Shown here one piece after another: positions 32,670 to 41,195 of a DNA stretch of 64,000 bases. Position numbers and translations under genes: made by a program. Position 1 is the first letter of the stretch. Every line of letters begins with the position of its first letter. Origin of the DNA: Streptomyces tubercidicus (GTDB lineage Bacteria; Actinomycetota; Actinomycetes; Streptomycetales; Streptomycetaceae); assembly GCF_027497495.1 (NCBI RefSeq), contig NZ_CP114205.1:5704001-5768000 (forward strand). Direction: 5' to 3'. The notes below the pieces were generated by a model. The model saw only the letters and a program-made list of their open reading frames with translations, was not told the DNA's origin and did not search any database.

Positions 32670-33878
32670 TCAGCGGGGGTCGGATGCGGTCCGGTCCGCA
32701 AGGCCCAGGCGCCACAAGGAGGTGACTTCGGCCGCGCGGGCCACGTGGAGCGGGTCGGAGGTGTCACGGGCGCGCGGGTGGCGCGGGGTGATGTCGAGCC
32801 GGCCCAGGACCGTGAGGCCGGCCTGGGCGAAGGCATCGAGGAGTTCGGTGTGCGGACGCAGTCCGAGGTGCTCCGCCAGGTCGGAGAGGATCAGCCAGCC
32901 CTCGCCGTCCGGTGTCAGATGGTCCGCGAGGCCGTTCAGGAAGCCGTGCAGCATACGGTTGCCCGGGTCGTAGACCGCGTGCTCCACGGGGGAGGTCGGT
33001 TTCGCGGGCACCCATGGGGGGTTGCAGACGACCAGCGGGGCGCGGCCGGCGGGGAACAGATCGGCCTCGATGACCTCCACCTGCCCGGCGACACCCAGTC
33101 GTGCGGTGTTCTCGCGGGCGCAGGCCAGCGCCCGCGGGTCCTGGTCGGTGGCCACGATCCTGCGCACTCCGCGCCGGGCCAGCACCGAGGCAAGGACGCC
33201 GGTGCCGGTGCCGATGTCGAACGCCAGCTCCTCCGTGGGCAGCGGCGCCTCGGCCACCAGGTCGATATATTCGCCGCGGGCCGGGGAGAAGACGCCGTAG
33301 TGCGGATGGATGCGGTCCCCGCCGAGCGCCGGGATCTCGACACCCTTCTTGCGCCATTCATTGGCGCCGATCAGGGCGAGGAGTTCGCGCAGCGAGACCA
33401 GGGTGGTCGTCGGGTCCGGGCCCTCCGTGGCGGCCTCCCCGCCCGTGGCGGCCTCTCCGCAGTCGGGCTCTCCGGGGCCGTACGCCCGGATGCAGGCCTC
33501 GCGGACGTCGGGGGCGCGGTGCAGCGGGACGGCAAAGGCCGAGTCGAGGGGGACCAGCAGCATGCCCAGGATGCGGGCGCGGTGATTCTGCGCGGCCCGG
33601 TGCAGGTGGAACGCCTGGGTGACATCGGCGGGCGGTGTCTTGCGGGGGCGCCGGTCGATACGGCGGGCCATCGCCGTCAGCAGCTGACGGGCGTTGTGGA
33701 AGTCGCCGCGCCACAGCAGCGCGGTGCCCTCACAGGCGAGCCGGTAGGCGTCGTCGGCCTTGGTCCGGTCGTCCGCGATGACGATACGGCGCGGTGGCGG
33801 GGCGCCGTTCTCGGAGCGCCAACGGGCGGAGCGGGGCTGGTCGGCCTCGGTCCATTCGACGACCGGAGGGTGGTTCAC
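32670..33878 (-). CDS. Class I methyltransferase with NPPW motif (PrmC/HemK-like)
   Basis: A 402-residue SAM-dependent methyltransferase. The N-terminal ~180 residues lack motifs I can name and include a helical segment TQAFHLHRAAQNHRARILGM. The catalytic domain has LAFDIGTGTGVLASVLARRG (SAM site), IVATDQDPRALACAREN, and the NPPW motif in VVCNPPWVPAKP, typical of N-methylation of Gln, Asn or adenine. The ATG at 33876-33878 gives a full-length protein. It follows the GNAT gene with a 194-nt gap that contains a short GC-rich inverted repeat. The target is unknown. Confidence 0.85.
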   Translation of the reverse strand: MNHPPVVEWTEADQPRSARWRSENGAPPPRRIVIADDRTKADDAYRLACEGTALLWRGDFHNARQLLTAMARRIDRRPRKTPPADVTQAFHLHRAAQNHRARILGMLLVPLDSAFAVPLHRAPDVREACIRAYGPGEPDCGEAATGGEAATEGPDPTTTLVSLRELLALIGANEWRKKGVEIPALGGDRIHPHYGVFSPARGEYIDLVAEAPLPTEELAFDIGTGTGVLASVLARRGVRRIVATDQDPRALACARENTARLGVAGQVEVIEADLFPAGRAPLVVCNPPWVPAKPTSPVEHAVYDPGNRMLHGFLNGLADHLTPDGEGWLILSDLAEHLGLRPHTELLDAFAQAGLTVLGRLDITPRHPRARDTSDPLHVARAAEVTSLWRLGLADRTASDPR

Positions 33879-34072
33879 CGGAGAGTGCCTCGTGTGTGTG
33901 GTGGGAGCCCTCCCAAGGGTGCCGCCCTCGAAGCGGCGCCGGTCCGGCGCCGGGGGAGCGGTGCTGCGCTCGCAGGAGACGGTGGGCGGGGTGGTGGACG
34001 GTTGACTTTACTCCGTATTGGGACACGCTCGGCCCGCACCGGGGCGAGCGCGGGAGGCAGCCGGGCCCGGGG

Positions 34073-34687
34073 TCAGTCGATACCGAAGGCGCGGGCGTAG
34101 CGCACCGTGCCGGGCGGGGGTATGGAACCGTCCAGGGACAGCGCCATGAAGGCCTCGTCCGGCCAGGGCTGCGGGGGCAGAATGCCGAACCGGGACGCGG
34201 CCGGGGCGAATCCGAAGCGCGGGTAATACGGCGGATGGCCGAGCACGATCGCGGTCCGCTCGCCGGCCTCCCGCGCGGCCTCCAGGAGCGCCCGGATCAC
34301 CGCACCGCCCGCACCGCGCTTCTGGTACGCGGGCAGCACCGCGCACGGCGCGAGCGCCACGGCGGGCACCTCGTCGACATGACAGCGGGTCAGCAGCGCA
34401 TGGGCGGCCGGGGTGCCGTCCGGTACGTCGGCGACGTAGGACAGGCCCGGCAGCCAGGCCGACGGGTCGCGGCGCAGCGCATCGACGAGATCGGCCTCCC
34501 CAGGCGTCTCGAAGGCGGCGAGATGGAGCCGGCGGACGGCCGCGGTGTCCGCGGCGGTCTCGGGGCGGGGGTGCCAGGCGAAGGGAGCCACGGCCGGGTC
34601 CCCGGCGCCGTGGTCGCCGGTCCCGTGCGTGCCGTCGGAGGCGTGGAGGCCGCTCATACCCGTCATCGTCGCACCGGGGTCTGACAA
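34073..34687 (-). CDS. GNAT family N-acetyltransferase (YhbS-like)
   Basis: A 204-residue acetyltransferase. The GNAT core shows RPETAADTAAVRRLHLAAFE, LAPCAVLPAYQKRGAGGAVI with the acetyl-CoA pyrophosphate loop QKRGAGG, and VLGHPPYYPRFGFAPAASRF, typical of the YhbS group. The N-terminal ~35 residues are Gly/Asp/His-rich and variable; starts at 34666 or 34657 are possible. It is encoded between the methyltransferase and DedA genes, all on the same strand but with gaps. The substrate is unknown. Confidence 0.88.
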   Translation of the reverse strand: MSDPGATMTGMSGLHASDGTHGTGDHGAGDPAVAPFAWHPRPETAADTAAVRRLHLAAFETPGEADLVDALRRDPSAWLPGLSYVADVPDGTPAAHALLTRCHVDEVPAVALAPCAVLPAYQKRGAGGAVIRALLEAAREAGERTAIVLGHPPYYPRFGFAPAASRFGILPPQPWPDEAFMALSLDGSIPPPGTVRYARAFGID

Positions 34688-34726
34688 CCGGCCAAGGGAT
34701 TTCCGCTCCGCCCGCCGCCCGCCCCG

Positions 34727-35380
34727 TCAGTGCGCGGTGCGGCGCTCCGGGCGGCGCATCAGGAAGGCGGCGGCCGATCCGGCGGCAAAGAGGGCGACGA
34801 CGGAGAGGGCCGTGCTCATCCAGGAGGCGCCGAGCCAGTGTCCGCCGAAGTAGCCGAGGCTCACGCTGTAGACGGCCCAGGCGAGACCGGCCAGTGCGGA
34901 CCACGGGAGGAATTCGCGGACCGTACGGTGCGCGACACCGGCGCCCAGGCTGACCACGGAGCGCCCGGCAGGGGCGAAGCGGGCCAGGACGACGATGCCG
35001 CCGCCGCCCCGCGTCAGCGCCGTACCGAGCCGCTGCTGTGCGGTGGTCAGTCGGCGGGAGCGGCCGATGGCGCGGTCGAAGCGGTCGCCGCCACGGCGGG
35101 CGAGCCGGTAGGCGACCATGTCGCCGAGCACGGAGGCGGTGGCCGCGCAGAGCATCAGGGACAGCATTTCGGCCACGTGGGCACCGCTGTGGACGGTGGC
35201 GGTGACCTCGACGCCGCCGACCGCGTCCGCTGCCGTGCCGGTGCCGGCCGCTGTCGTGGCCGCGGCGATCACCAGGATTCCGCTGGGCAGGATCGGGACG
35301 AATACGTCGAGAACGATCGAGAGGCTGACGATCACATACACCCACGGGGTGCCGCTGAGGGACCCCAGGTCTTCCAGCAA
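34727..35380 (-). CDS. DedA family membrane protein (second copy)
   Basis: A 217-residue DedA-type membrane protein, distinct from the copy at 11835. It has PWVYVIVSLSIVLDVFVPIL and SGILVIAAAT near the N-terminus and the conserved VLARFAPAGRSVVSLGAG segment, the counterpart of the FxRxxP family motif. ARRGGDRFDRAIGRSRRL lies in the amphipathic loop. It ends in a basic tail. The start ATG at 35378-35380 is in a normal position. The 289-nt gap upstream holds only a terminator hairpin. Confidence 0.88.
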   Translation of the reverse strand: MLEDLGSLSGTPWVYVIVSLSIVLDVFVPILPSGILVIAAATTAAGTGTAADAVGGVEVTATVHSGAHVAEMLSLMLCAATASVLGDMVAYRLARRGGDRFDRAIGRSRRLTTAQQRLGTALTRGGGGIVVLARFAPAGRSVVSLGAGVAHRTVREFLPWSALAGLAWAVYSVSLGYFGGHWLGASWMSTALSVVALFAAGSAAAFLMRRPERRTAH

Positions 35381-35588
35381 CGTCCTTCTCCCGGTCCGAA
35401 CCCCGCCGCGACGTCGCTCGGTGCGGCAGGGGCGGCCCTACAGCCATACAGCGTACGCCTGGCCGCAGTGGCCGAAAGTGTGGGGGTGGGATGTGCGGGA
35501 AGTGGCATTGCGTGCCGAGGGTCTGGGATGGACGTTATGGCCGTTGTCGTGGGAATGGCGGCCTGTGGGGGCGTCACCCCTGGACGCG

Positions 35589-35626
35589 GTACGGCCCGTA
35601 CGGCGCGATCGCCATACGGGCCGTAC
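35589..35626 (-). terminator. Hairpin terminator after the second doxX
   Basis: GTACGGCCCGTA at 35589-35600 pairs perfectly with TACGGGCCGTAC at 35615-35626 around a 14-nt loop. It begins 44 nt beyond the DoxX stop. The rest of 35381-35669 shows no gene. Confidence 0.7.
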
Positions 35627-35669
35627 GGGGCGGGTCGGGGGTGTCCGGCGCCCGCCTGGAAGTGGGGCG

Positions 35670-36134
35670 TCAGGCGGTGGAGGGCTCCCGCTGGGCGGCC
35701 GGGGCCGCGTCCGCTCGGCGGTCGCTGAAGAAGACCCGGTCGAGCGCCCATGCGCCGGGGCCGGTGCAGGCGAGCAGCAGGAACGCCCAGCAGTACATGG
35801 CGGAGGGCTCCCCGCCGTTCTGTATGGGCCACAGCGCCGAACCCTGGTGCGTGGAGAAGTACGCGTACGCCATCGAGCCGGAGCTGATGAACGCGGCGGC
35901 GCGGGTGCCCAGGCCGAGCATCACCAGGAGGCCGCCCGCCAGCTGGATCACCGCGGCGTACCAGCCCGGCCAGCTGCCCGTGGGGACGGTGCCGCCCTGA
36001 CCCATCGCGCCGCCGAGGACGCCGAAGAGTGAGGACGCGCCGTGGCAGGCGAAGAGCAGGCCGATGACGATGCGGAAGAGCGCGAGCGCGTGTGGGGTCG
36101 ATCTCTGGGCGAACGACGTGAGCGGTGCGGACAT
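35670..36134 (-). CDS. DoxX family membrane protein (second copy)
   Basis: A 154-residue four-helix DoxX protein. The first helix reads ALALFRIVIGLLFACHGASS followed by LFGVLGGAMGQGG. Later segments include YAAVIQLAGGLLVMLGLGTR and YCWAFLLLACTGPGAWALD. It is shorter than the copy at 25089 and clearly divergent. The ATG follows AGGAG by 7 nt. An iron-box-like element and an ACTTGCAAGT palindrome lie 46-79 nt upstream, so control by iron and by a redox regulator is possible. It is probably a single-gene unit with its own terminator. Confidence 0.88.
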   Translation of the reverse strand: MSAPLTSFAQRSTPHALALFRIVIGLLFACHGASSLFGVLGGAMGQGGTVPTGSWPGWYAAVIQLAGGLLVMLGLGTRAAAFISSGSMAYAYFSTHQGSALWPIQNGGEPSAMYCWAFLLLACTGPGAWALDRVFFSDRRADAAPAAQREPSTA

Positions 36135-36179
36135 AGGGCGACTCCTACGGTTTCTGGGGACGAGGGAACCGTGAAGGGC

Positions 36180-36198
36180 ACAGGTTAGGGACACCTAA
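36180..36198. promoter_or_regulatory. Iron-box-like site (DmdR/IdeR type) upstream of doxX
   Basis: The 19 bases ACAGGTTAGGGACACCTAA match the actinobacterial iron-box consensus TTAGGTTAGGCTAACCTAA at 14 positions, with both AGG/CCT arms intact. The site is 46 nt upstream of the DoxX start. Iron-dependent repression of doxX is inferred. Confidence 0.5.
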
Positions 36199-36203
36199 TC
36201 TGT

Positions 36204-36213
36204 ACTTGCAAGT
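36204..36213. promoter_or_regulatory. ACTTGCAAGT palindrome in the second doxX promoter
   Basis: A perfect 10-nt palindrome between the iron-box-like site and the end of the FAD/NAD gene. It shares the ACTTG/CAAGT arms with the operator of the first doxX at 25019-25034, without the six-base middle. Confidence 0.4.
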
Positions 36214-38250
36214 TCAACCTCTGGCCATGGGGGAGCTTTGGCCGGAAGCGGCCGTATCCGCCGCCGAAACCGCCCCTGTCGCCAAAACCACCCTTGCCGC
36301 CGCCGTCACGCCGTTAGCAGGGCTCACGCCCGCCCCCGGCCTCCCACTCGGGCCCGCGTCCGCGTCGTCGACCGCTGCCCGCAACGCCGCCCGCGCCACC
36401 GCATCCGTATCCGCCAAGGTGACCGACCCCACGCCGGGGCGCGCTCCGGCCGCCGTCACCCAGTGCACGCCCTCGGTCGGCACCCCGACCGCGAACCGCC
36501 GCGGATGGCGCCGTCCGTCGGCCCCGATGAGGTGGTACGGGCTCGGTGACACATCGAGCCCGCCGCTTTCGTAGCCGTCCACGGTGTGCGGCCGGGCGCC
36601 GCCCTCCGCCAGCAGCCGGGCCAGCAGCGGGTCCGCGGTACGCCGGACATCCGGTTCCGGCAGCCGCGCCTCGATCAGCGCCGCCGCCGTCACCGTCGAG
36701 CCCGGCACCTCCGGCGAGTACGCCGTGAAACCGGGCTCGTGGCCGTCGGCGGAGCCGGGCCGGACCGTCATCCGGGGGCCGATCACCTCCAGCACCCCCG
36801 CCTCGATCAGCGCGGTCATCTCCTCGATCCGGCGCCGCGGCGGCCCGATGGACAGAAAGGCGTTGAGCGGGGTGTACCAGCGGTCCAGGTGGTCGCGGCG
36901 GGAGGCGCCGGCCAGCCCGCCGTGGTCGACGATCTGCCGCAGTTCGTTGCGCAGATCCCGCAGCACGTCCAGGGCCGCCTTGACCGGGCCGGACACATTG
37001 TCCTGGCGGGCGTGTGCGGCGTCCTGCCGCAGATGGTCCAGCAGCCACTCCCGGAAGGCGGCGCGGCCGGTGAACGACCGCTCCGCGTGCGGCCGGGAGA
37101 CCCGCTCCCAGTCCCAGCGCTCGGCCGGCGCGATCCCGAACGCGTCCAGCGCGGCGGCCTCTTCGGGGCCGCGGTGCGCGCTGTCCAGGAAGCGCCGCCG
37201 GAAACGTTCCCGGCAGAGAGGACCCGGCGCAGCGCCCGCACCCCGCCGCGCCAGCAGCGCCTCGTAGTAGACCGCTTCCACCTCCTTGGCCACCAGGGGC
37301 CACACCTCCGCCAGGAAGTCGGGCAGTTCACCGGCGTCCGCGCGCTTGCGGAAGGCCGCTATCACGTCCGCGGTGAGCAACAGCGGCAGATGACGGCCGT
37401 GTGCGCCCTTCGCGTTGTCGCCGCGCGCGTGGTACGGAACGCCGCGCCGGGAGCCCGCGTACAGCCGGGGTTCACGGCCGGACGGCAGATACGTCAGCGC
37501 CCCGTCGGTGCCGCGGACGAACCGGCCGCCCCGGGCCGTCGTCAGCAGCGCCATGTGATCGAAGAAGGTGAGGCCGAGACCGCGCAGCAGTACGGGACGG
37601 CCCGGCGCGAGCGCCTCCAGGCCGGCGCAGAGGTCGGCGGGGTTGGCGGGCGCCATATAGGCCAGCCCGTGCCCGGCGGCGTAGTCGGCCAGCTGCCGCT
37701 GCTCCGCGTCCGCGACGGTCGGCAGATGACCCTGGGCGAGGACCACCGCGCCCAGGCCGTGCAGCGTCCGGCCGTCGTCGAGGGTGAGGGACTGCGAGCC
37801 GTCCGGGGCCTGGGCCAGCCGCACCGCGCGGGCCGGGTGCGTCACGACCGTCACGTCCTCGGGAGCGGTGCGCACCGTCCGGTGGAAGAACCACTCCAGA
37901 TAGTGCCCATACAGCGCGCGCCCCGGATAGTCGTCCGGGCCGGCGTCGCACCCCTCCCAGTCGTACAGGCTCGGCCCGGTGCGTATCGGGCCGGCGCACT
38001 CGACGCTGTCATCGGTGAACAGGGTGACCTGCGAGGCCACGGTGTTCATCAGGAGCTCGGGCGGCTGGGCGGTGCGCCACACCTGCCCGGCGCCGGGCGG
38101 CGCGGGGTCGATGACATGGACGGTCAGCCGGGAGCCGGGGGCCAGTTCGGCGGCCGACGCGCAGATCCGCTCCAGTACGCTCGTCCCGCGCGGCCCGGCG
38201 CCGACGACGGCGAGAGCGGATCGGTGGTCGGCGAAGTGGTCGGCGGCCAA
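36214..38250 (-). CDS. FAD/NAD(P)-binding protein (NAD_binding_9 type)
   Basis: A protein of about 678 residues with an N-terminal dinucleotide fold, SALAVVGAGPRGTSVLERI, and a second segment VVLAQGHLPTV. Further conserved parts include PPELLMNTVASQVTLF and YPGRALYGHYLEWFF, typical of the large FAD-NAD(P)-binding family that includes YdhS-like proteins. The C-terminal ~250 residues include GVHWVTAAGARPGVGS, seen in full-length members. A TTG at 38248-38250 after GAGGGAG is the best start; the frame stays open upstream to 38424. The last codons are Ala/Ser-rich. The reaction is unknown. Confidence 0.82.
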   Translation of the reverse strand: MAADHFADHRSALAVVGAGPRGTSVLERICASAAELAPGSRLTVHVIDPAPPGAGQVWRTAQPPELLMNTVASQVTLFTDDSVECAGPIRTGPSLYDWEGCDAGPDDYPGRALYGHYLEWFFHRTVRTAPEDVTVVTHPARAVRLAQAPDGSQSLTLDDGRTLHGLGAVVLAQGHLPTVADAEQRQLADYAAGHGLAYMAPANPADLCAGLEALAPGRPVLLRGLGLTFFDHMALLTTARGGRFVRGTDGALTYLPSGREPRLYAGSRRGVPYHARGDNAKGAHGRHLPLLLTADVIAAFRKRADAGELPDFLAEVWPLVAKEVEAVYYEALLARRGAGAAPGPLCRERFRRRFLDSAHRGPEEAAALDAFGIAPAERWDWERVSRPHAERSFTGRAAFREWLLDHLRQDAAHARQDNVSGPVKAALDVLRDLRNELRQIVDHGGLAGASRRDHLDRWYTPLNAFLSIGPPRRRIEEMTALIEAGVLEVIGPRMTVRPGSADGHEPGFTAYSPEVPGSTVTAAALIEARLPEPDVRRTADPLLARLLAEGGARPHTVDGYESGGLDVSPSPYHLIGADGRRHPRRFAVGVPTEGVHWVTAAGARPGVGSVTLADTDAVARAALRAAVDDADAGPSGRPGAGVSPANGVTAAARVVLATGAVSAADTAASGQSSPMARG

Positions 38251-38456
38251 GAGGAGGTCTCCCTCGGGCGGCGGACGGCCGGCCCGCGGGGGCACGGCCG
38301 CCCGGGAAGCGGGCGACGAGCGGATGCGCGCCCCATCATCACTGCCCGACCCCGTTCCGCAGCACCCGGGTGGGGCAAAAAAATCTGACGGATTCGCAGG
38401 TCGGACGCCCGGCCTCCGGGGCACGCCGGAGCCTCACGGACGCCGGAGCGCCCGCA

Positions 38457-40181
38457 TCATCCCGACTTCGGCCGTTCGGTGCCCGCCGCCCGATCGCCCG
38501 CACCACCGGATTCCCCGCCAACTCGCGCATCCGCCAACGCAGCACGCCAGACCGTGACGAGCCGGACGCCGCCCCGCTTCTCCCGGCGGGTCTGGTCCAG
38601 GGCGAGCCGCGCCGCACGGCCCGCCAGCGTCAGCGTCATCAGCTGATTGCCGAACCAGGGACCGCCGGTGCGCCGCCACTTCACCGCCGGCCGGGGCAGC
38701 CGCCCGTGCCGGGCCAGCAGCTTGCCCAGCCACCGGCCGGAGCGGCTCCAGCCGAACCGGAAACCGGCCTGCAGCGAGCCGGGGATGCTGTTGTGGACGG
38801 GGGAGCAGGTCAGCTGCAGCACCCGGCTCGTGGGGTGCGGACCGGCGCCGCGCCAGTGCGGCTCCGCCACATACGCATGGTGCACGTCCCCGGACAGCAC
38901 ACACACCGTCGCCGGGGCGCCGGGACCGGAGCCGGCCTCGGCGATCAGCTCGGTGAGCGCGGTGAAGGATCCGGGGAAGGCCGACCAGTGCTCCAAGTCG
39001 GCGCGCTGGCGCAGCCGCTCGCTGCGGCGGGCCCAGCGGGGGCCGCGTTCACCGGCGCACAGCGCGGCGTTCCAGCCCTCCCCGGCATGGATGAGATGCG
39101 GCAGCAGCCAGGGCAGCGAACTGCCGAGCAGCAGATGGTCATAGCTGCCGCGCCCGTCCAGCATCGCCTGCCGCAGCCATTCGCCCTCGGTCTTGTCGAG
39201 CATCGCGCGGTGGCCCTCGTCCAGGACACGGGTGGCCCGGGTGTCGATCATGACCAGGCGTACCCGGCCGAAGTCGCGGCGGTAGCTCCAGCGCGCATGC
39301 GCCGGATCCGTGTCCGCACGGTCCGCGAACTCCCGCACCAGGTCCGTGGCGTCCGGCACCGAGCGCACCCGCGCGTACAGCTCGTCGGCGGCCAGTTCCG
39401 CGGGGGAGAGATTGCCCAGATGCTGGTGCACCCAGTAGGACATCAGACCGCCGAGTATGCGCTCGCGCCACCACGGCGTCGCGCGCATCCGGGCCAGCCA
39501 GGAGGCCGAGGTGTTCCAGTCGTCGATCACATCGTGGTCGTCGAAGATCATGCAGCTGGGGACCGTGGACAGCAGCCAGCGGACCTCCGGGTCGAGCCAG
39601 GACTCGTAGTAGAGGTAGGTGTATTCCTCGTAGTCGGCGACCTGCTTCCACGGCGGCTCGGTGAGGTCGCGGCGGCCGGCCAGTATCTGCGCGGTCGCCT
39701 CGGAGGTCTGGTCGGCGTAGACCTGGTCGCCCAGCAGGAGCAGCACATCGGGGCGCCGCCGTGCGGAACCGGCGGCCAGTGTGGCGGCGAGGGTGTCCAG
39801 GGCGTCCGGGCCGACCGGGTCGTGCCCCGCGTTCGAGGGCGTCGCGGACCAGCGGCAGGAGCCGAAGGCGAAGTCCAGGGGCTCCTGTGCGGAGGCGGGG
39901 AGGGTGCGGATCGTGCTCGCGGGGAAGCGGCTGCCGGGCAGTGGCCATACTTGCTGCTCGTCGTCGAGCAGCACCCGGTAGGGCGTCTCGCTGCCGGGTG
40001 TCAGACCGGTCACCGGGACCAGCGCGTAGTGGTGCCCGGCGACCTGCCAGGTGTGCTGTGCGCCGGCCGCCCCGTCGTCGCACCGGATGTGTACGGTGCA
40101 CGGCCGGTCGGTCTCCACCCACACCGTCGCGCTGCCCGCGTCGACGTACCGCAGTAGCGGCCCCAAGCGCAGTCCGGCCAT
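38457..40181 (-). CDS. PhoD-like alkaline phosphatase D family protein
   Basis: A 574-residue metallophosphatase of the PhoD family without an obvious signal peptide. Metal-ligand motifs are ordered as expected: FGSCRW, LLLGDQVYADQTSEA, IFDDHDVIDDWNTS, and SGDVHHAYVAEPHW. The N-terminal ~100 residues form a beta domain with VWVETDRPCTVHIR. The ATG at 40179-40181 follows AGGGGAG by 9 nt. The C-terminal ~110 residues, rich in Arg and Gly, extend past the catalytic core. It may act on phosphodiesters or pyrophosphate bonds; location and substrate are uncertain. Confidence 0.9.
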   Translation of the reverse strand: MAGLRLGPLLRYVDAGSATVWVETDRPCTVHIRCDDGAAGAQHTWQVAGHHYALVPVTGLTPGSETPYRVLLDDEQQVWPLPGSRFPASTIRTLPASAQEPLDFAFGSCRWSATPSNAGHDPVGPDALDTLAATLAAGSARRRPDVLLLLGDQVYADQTSEATAQILAGRRDLTEPPWKQVADYEEYTYLYYESWLDPEVRWLLSTVPSCMIFDDHDVIDDWNTSASWLARMRATPWWRERILGGLMSYWVHQHLGNLSPAELAADELYARVRSVPDATDLVREFADRADTDPAHARWSYRRDFGRVRLVMIDTRATRVLDEGHRAMLDKTEGEWLRQAMLDGRGSYDHLLLGSSLPWLLPHLIHAGEGWNAALCAGERGPRWARRSERLRQRADLEHWSAFPGSFTALTELIAEAGSGPGAPATVCVLSGDVHHAYVAEPHWRGAGPHPTSRVLQLTCSPVHNSIPGSLQAGFRFGWSRSGRWLGKLLARHGRLPRPAVKWRRTGGPWFGNQLMTLTLAGRAARLALDQTRREKRGGVRLVTVWRAALADARVGGESGGAGDRAAGTERPKSG

Positions 40182-40339
40182 CGGGTGTCTCCCCTCGTCG
40201 TGGTCAGAGGATAGGAGCACAACGGGCGCGGCGGGTGGCCGGGAGGGCGGCGCGCCCGCCGACCGGTCATTTTCCGGCCGACGGGCACGCGGGATCGGCT
40301 GCCCCGAGGAGCGGGGCTCAGCAGCCCTGAGGAGCCAGG

Positions 40340-40984
40340 TCAGCAGCCGTCCAGGATCTTCTTCAGCGCGGCCTTCTCGGCGGAGTCCGCGGTCATGCCG
40401 TACTCATGCTTCACCCACACCCACATCCGGGCGTACTCGCAGTGGTACGACTTCTTCGGCGGCAGCCACTTCGCCGGGTCCTGGTCACCCTTCTCCTGGT
40501 TGAGGTTGTCGGTGACGGCGATCAGCTGGGAGTGGGTGAGGTCGTTGGCCAGGTCCTTGCGGCGCTCGGTGGTCCACTGCGCGGCGCCCGACTTCCAGGC
40601 CTCGGACAGCGGTACGACATGGTCGATGTCGAGGTCGGCCGGGTCGGTCCAGGTCGCGTCGTCGTAGGCGGAGACCCACTTGCCGCTGGTCACCTTGCAG
40701 CTGCTGTCCTGCTGTACGCCTGTGCCGTCACGCTTGAGCACCACTTCGCGGGTGTTGCAGTTCTTGCCCTGGTCGATCCAGTGCGGGAACTTGTCGCGGC
40801 TGTAGCCGTCCTGCGGGCCCTCGGCCTGTTCCTTGATGTCGGCGAGGTACGTCCGTGCGGTGGCGGCGTCCGGCGGGCTGGGCGGTGCCGCCTGGGCGGA
40901 CTGGGTGCTGAGCGTCAGCGTGCAGACCAGGGCCGCGGCCGAGCCTGCGGCGAGGGAAACTCGACGCGCGTAGACCTTTTTCAT
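40340..40984 (-). CDS. Secreted HNH-type nuclease
   Basis: A 214-residue secreted protein. The signal peptide is clear: basic start MKKVYARRVSLAAGS, a hydrophobic core, and a cleavage region ending in SAQAAPP. The mature part has KNCNTREVVLKRDGTG and the HNH signature DLDIDHVVPLSEAWKSGA, then SYHCEYARMWVWVKHEYG. This matches the GmrSD C-terminal/DUF1524-like HNH family common in Streptomyces secretomes. The ATG follows GGGAG by 7 nt. It probably degrades extracellular nucleic acid. Single-gene unit, divergent from the FetB-like gene. Confidence 0.92.
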   Translation of the reverse strand: MKKVYARRVSLAAGSAAALVCTLTLSTQSAQAAPPSPPDAATARTYLADIKEQAEGPQDGYSRDKFPHWIDQGKNCNTREVVLKRDGTGVQQDSSCKVTSGKWVSAYDDATWTDPADLDIDHVVPLSEAWKSGAAQWTTERRKDLANDLTHSQLIAVTDNLNQEKGDQDPAKWLPPKKSYHCEYARMWVWVKHEYGMTADSAEKAALKKILDGC

Positions 40985-41195
40985 CGAAACTCCCGGAATG
41001 TGGGGGGAAGTTGACGTGCGATGCGCACTCATGGTGTCGATGTGGGGTTTCCATGAGATGGGCACCAGGTAACAGAGTGACGACATGCCCACGTCAGTTC
41101 AAGGGTTGGCTGACGGAGTGCCACAACTGCACAGCGGCAATCCGGTTGTGTCGCTCCGGCGCATGCGCCCCGCATGCCACCCCTACAGTGAGCGC

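Noticed and set aside
33900..33975. GGCGCCGG/CCGGCGCC repeats upstream of the methyltransferase gene as a terminator or operator.
   Set aside because: The pairing is short and could arise by chance in GC-rich DNA, and no U-run or clear symmetry relative to a promoter is present.
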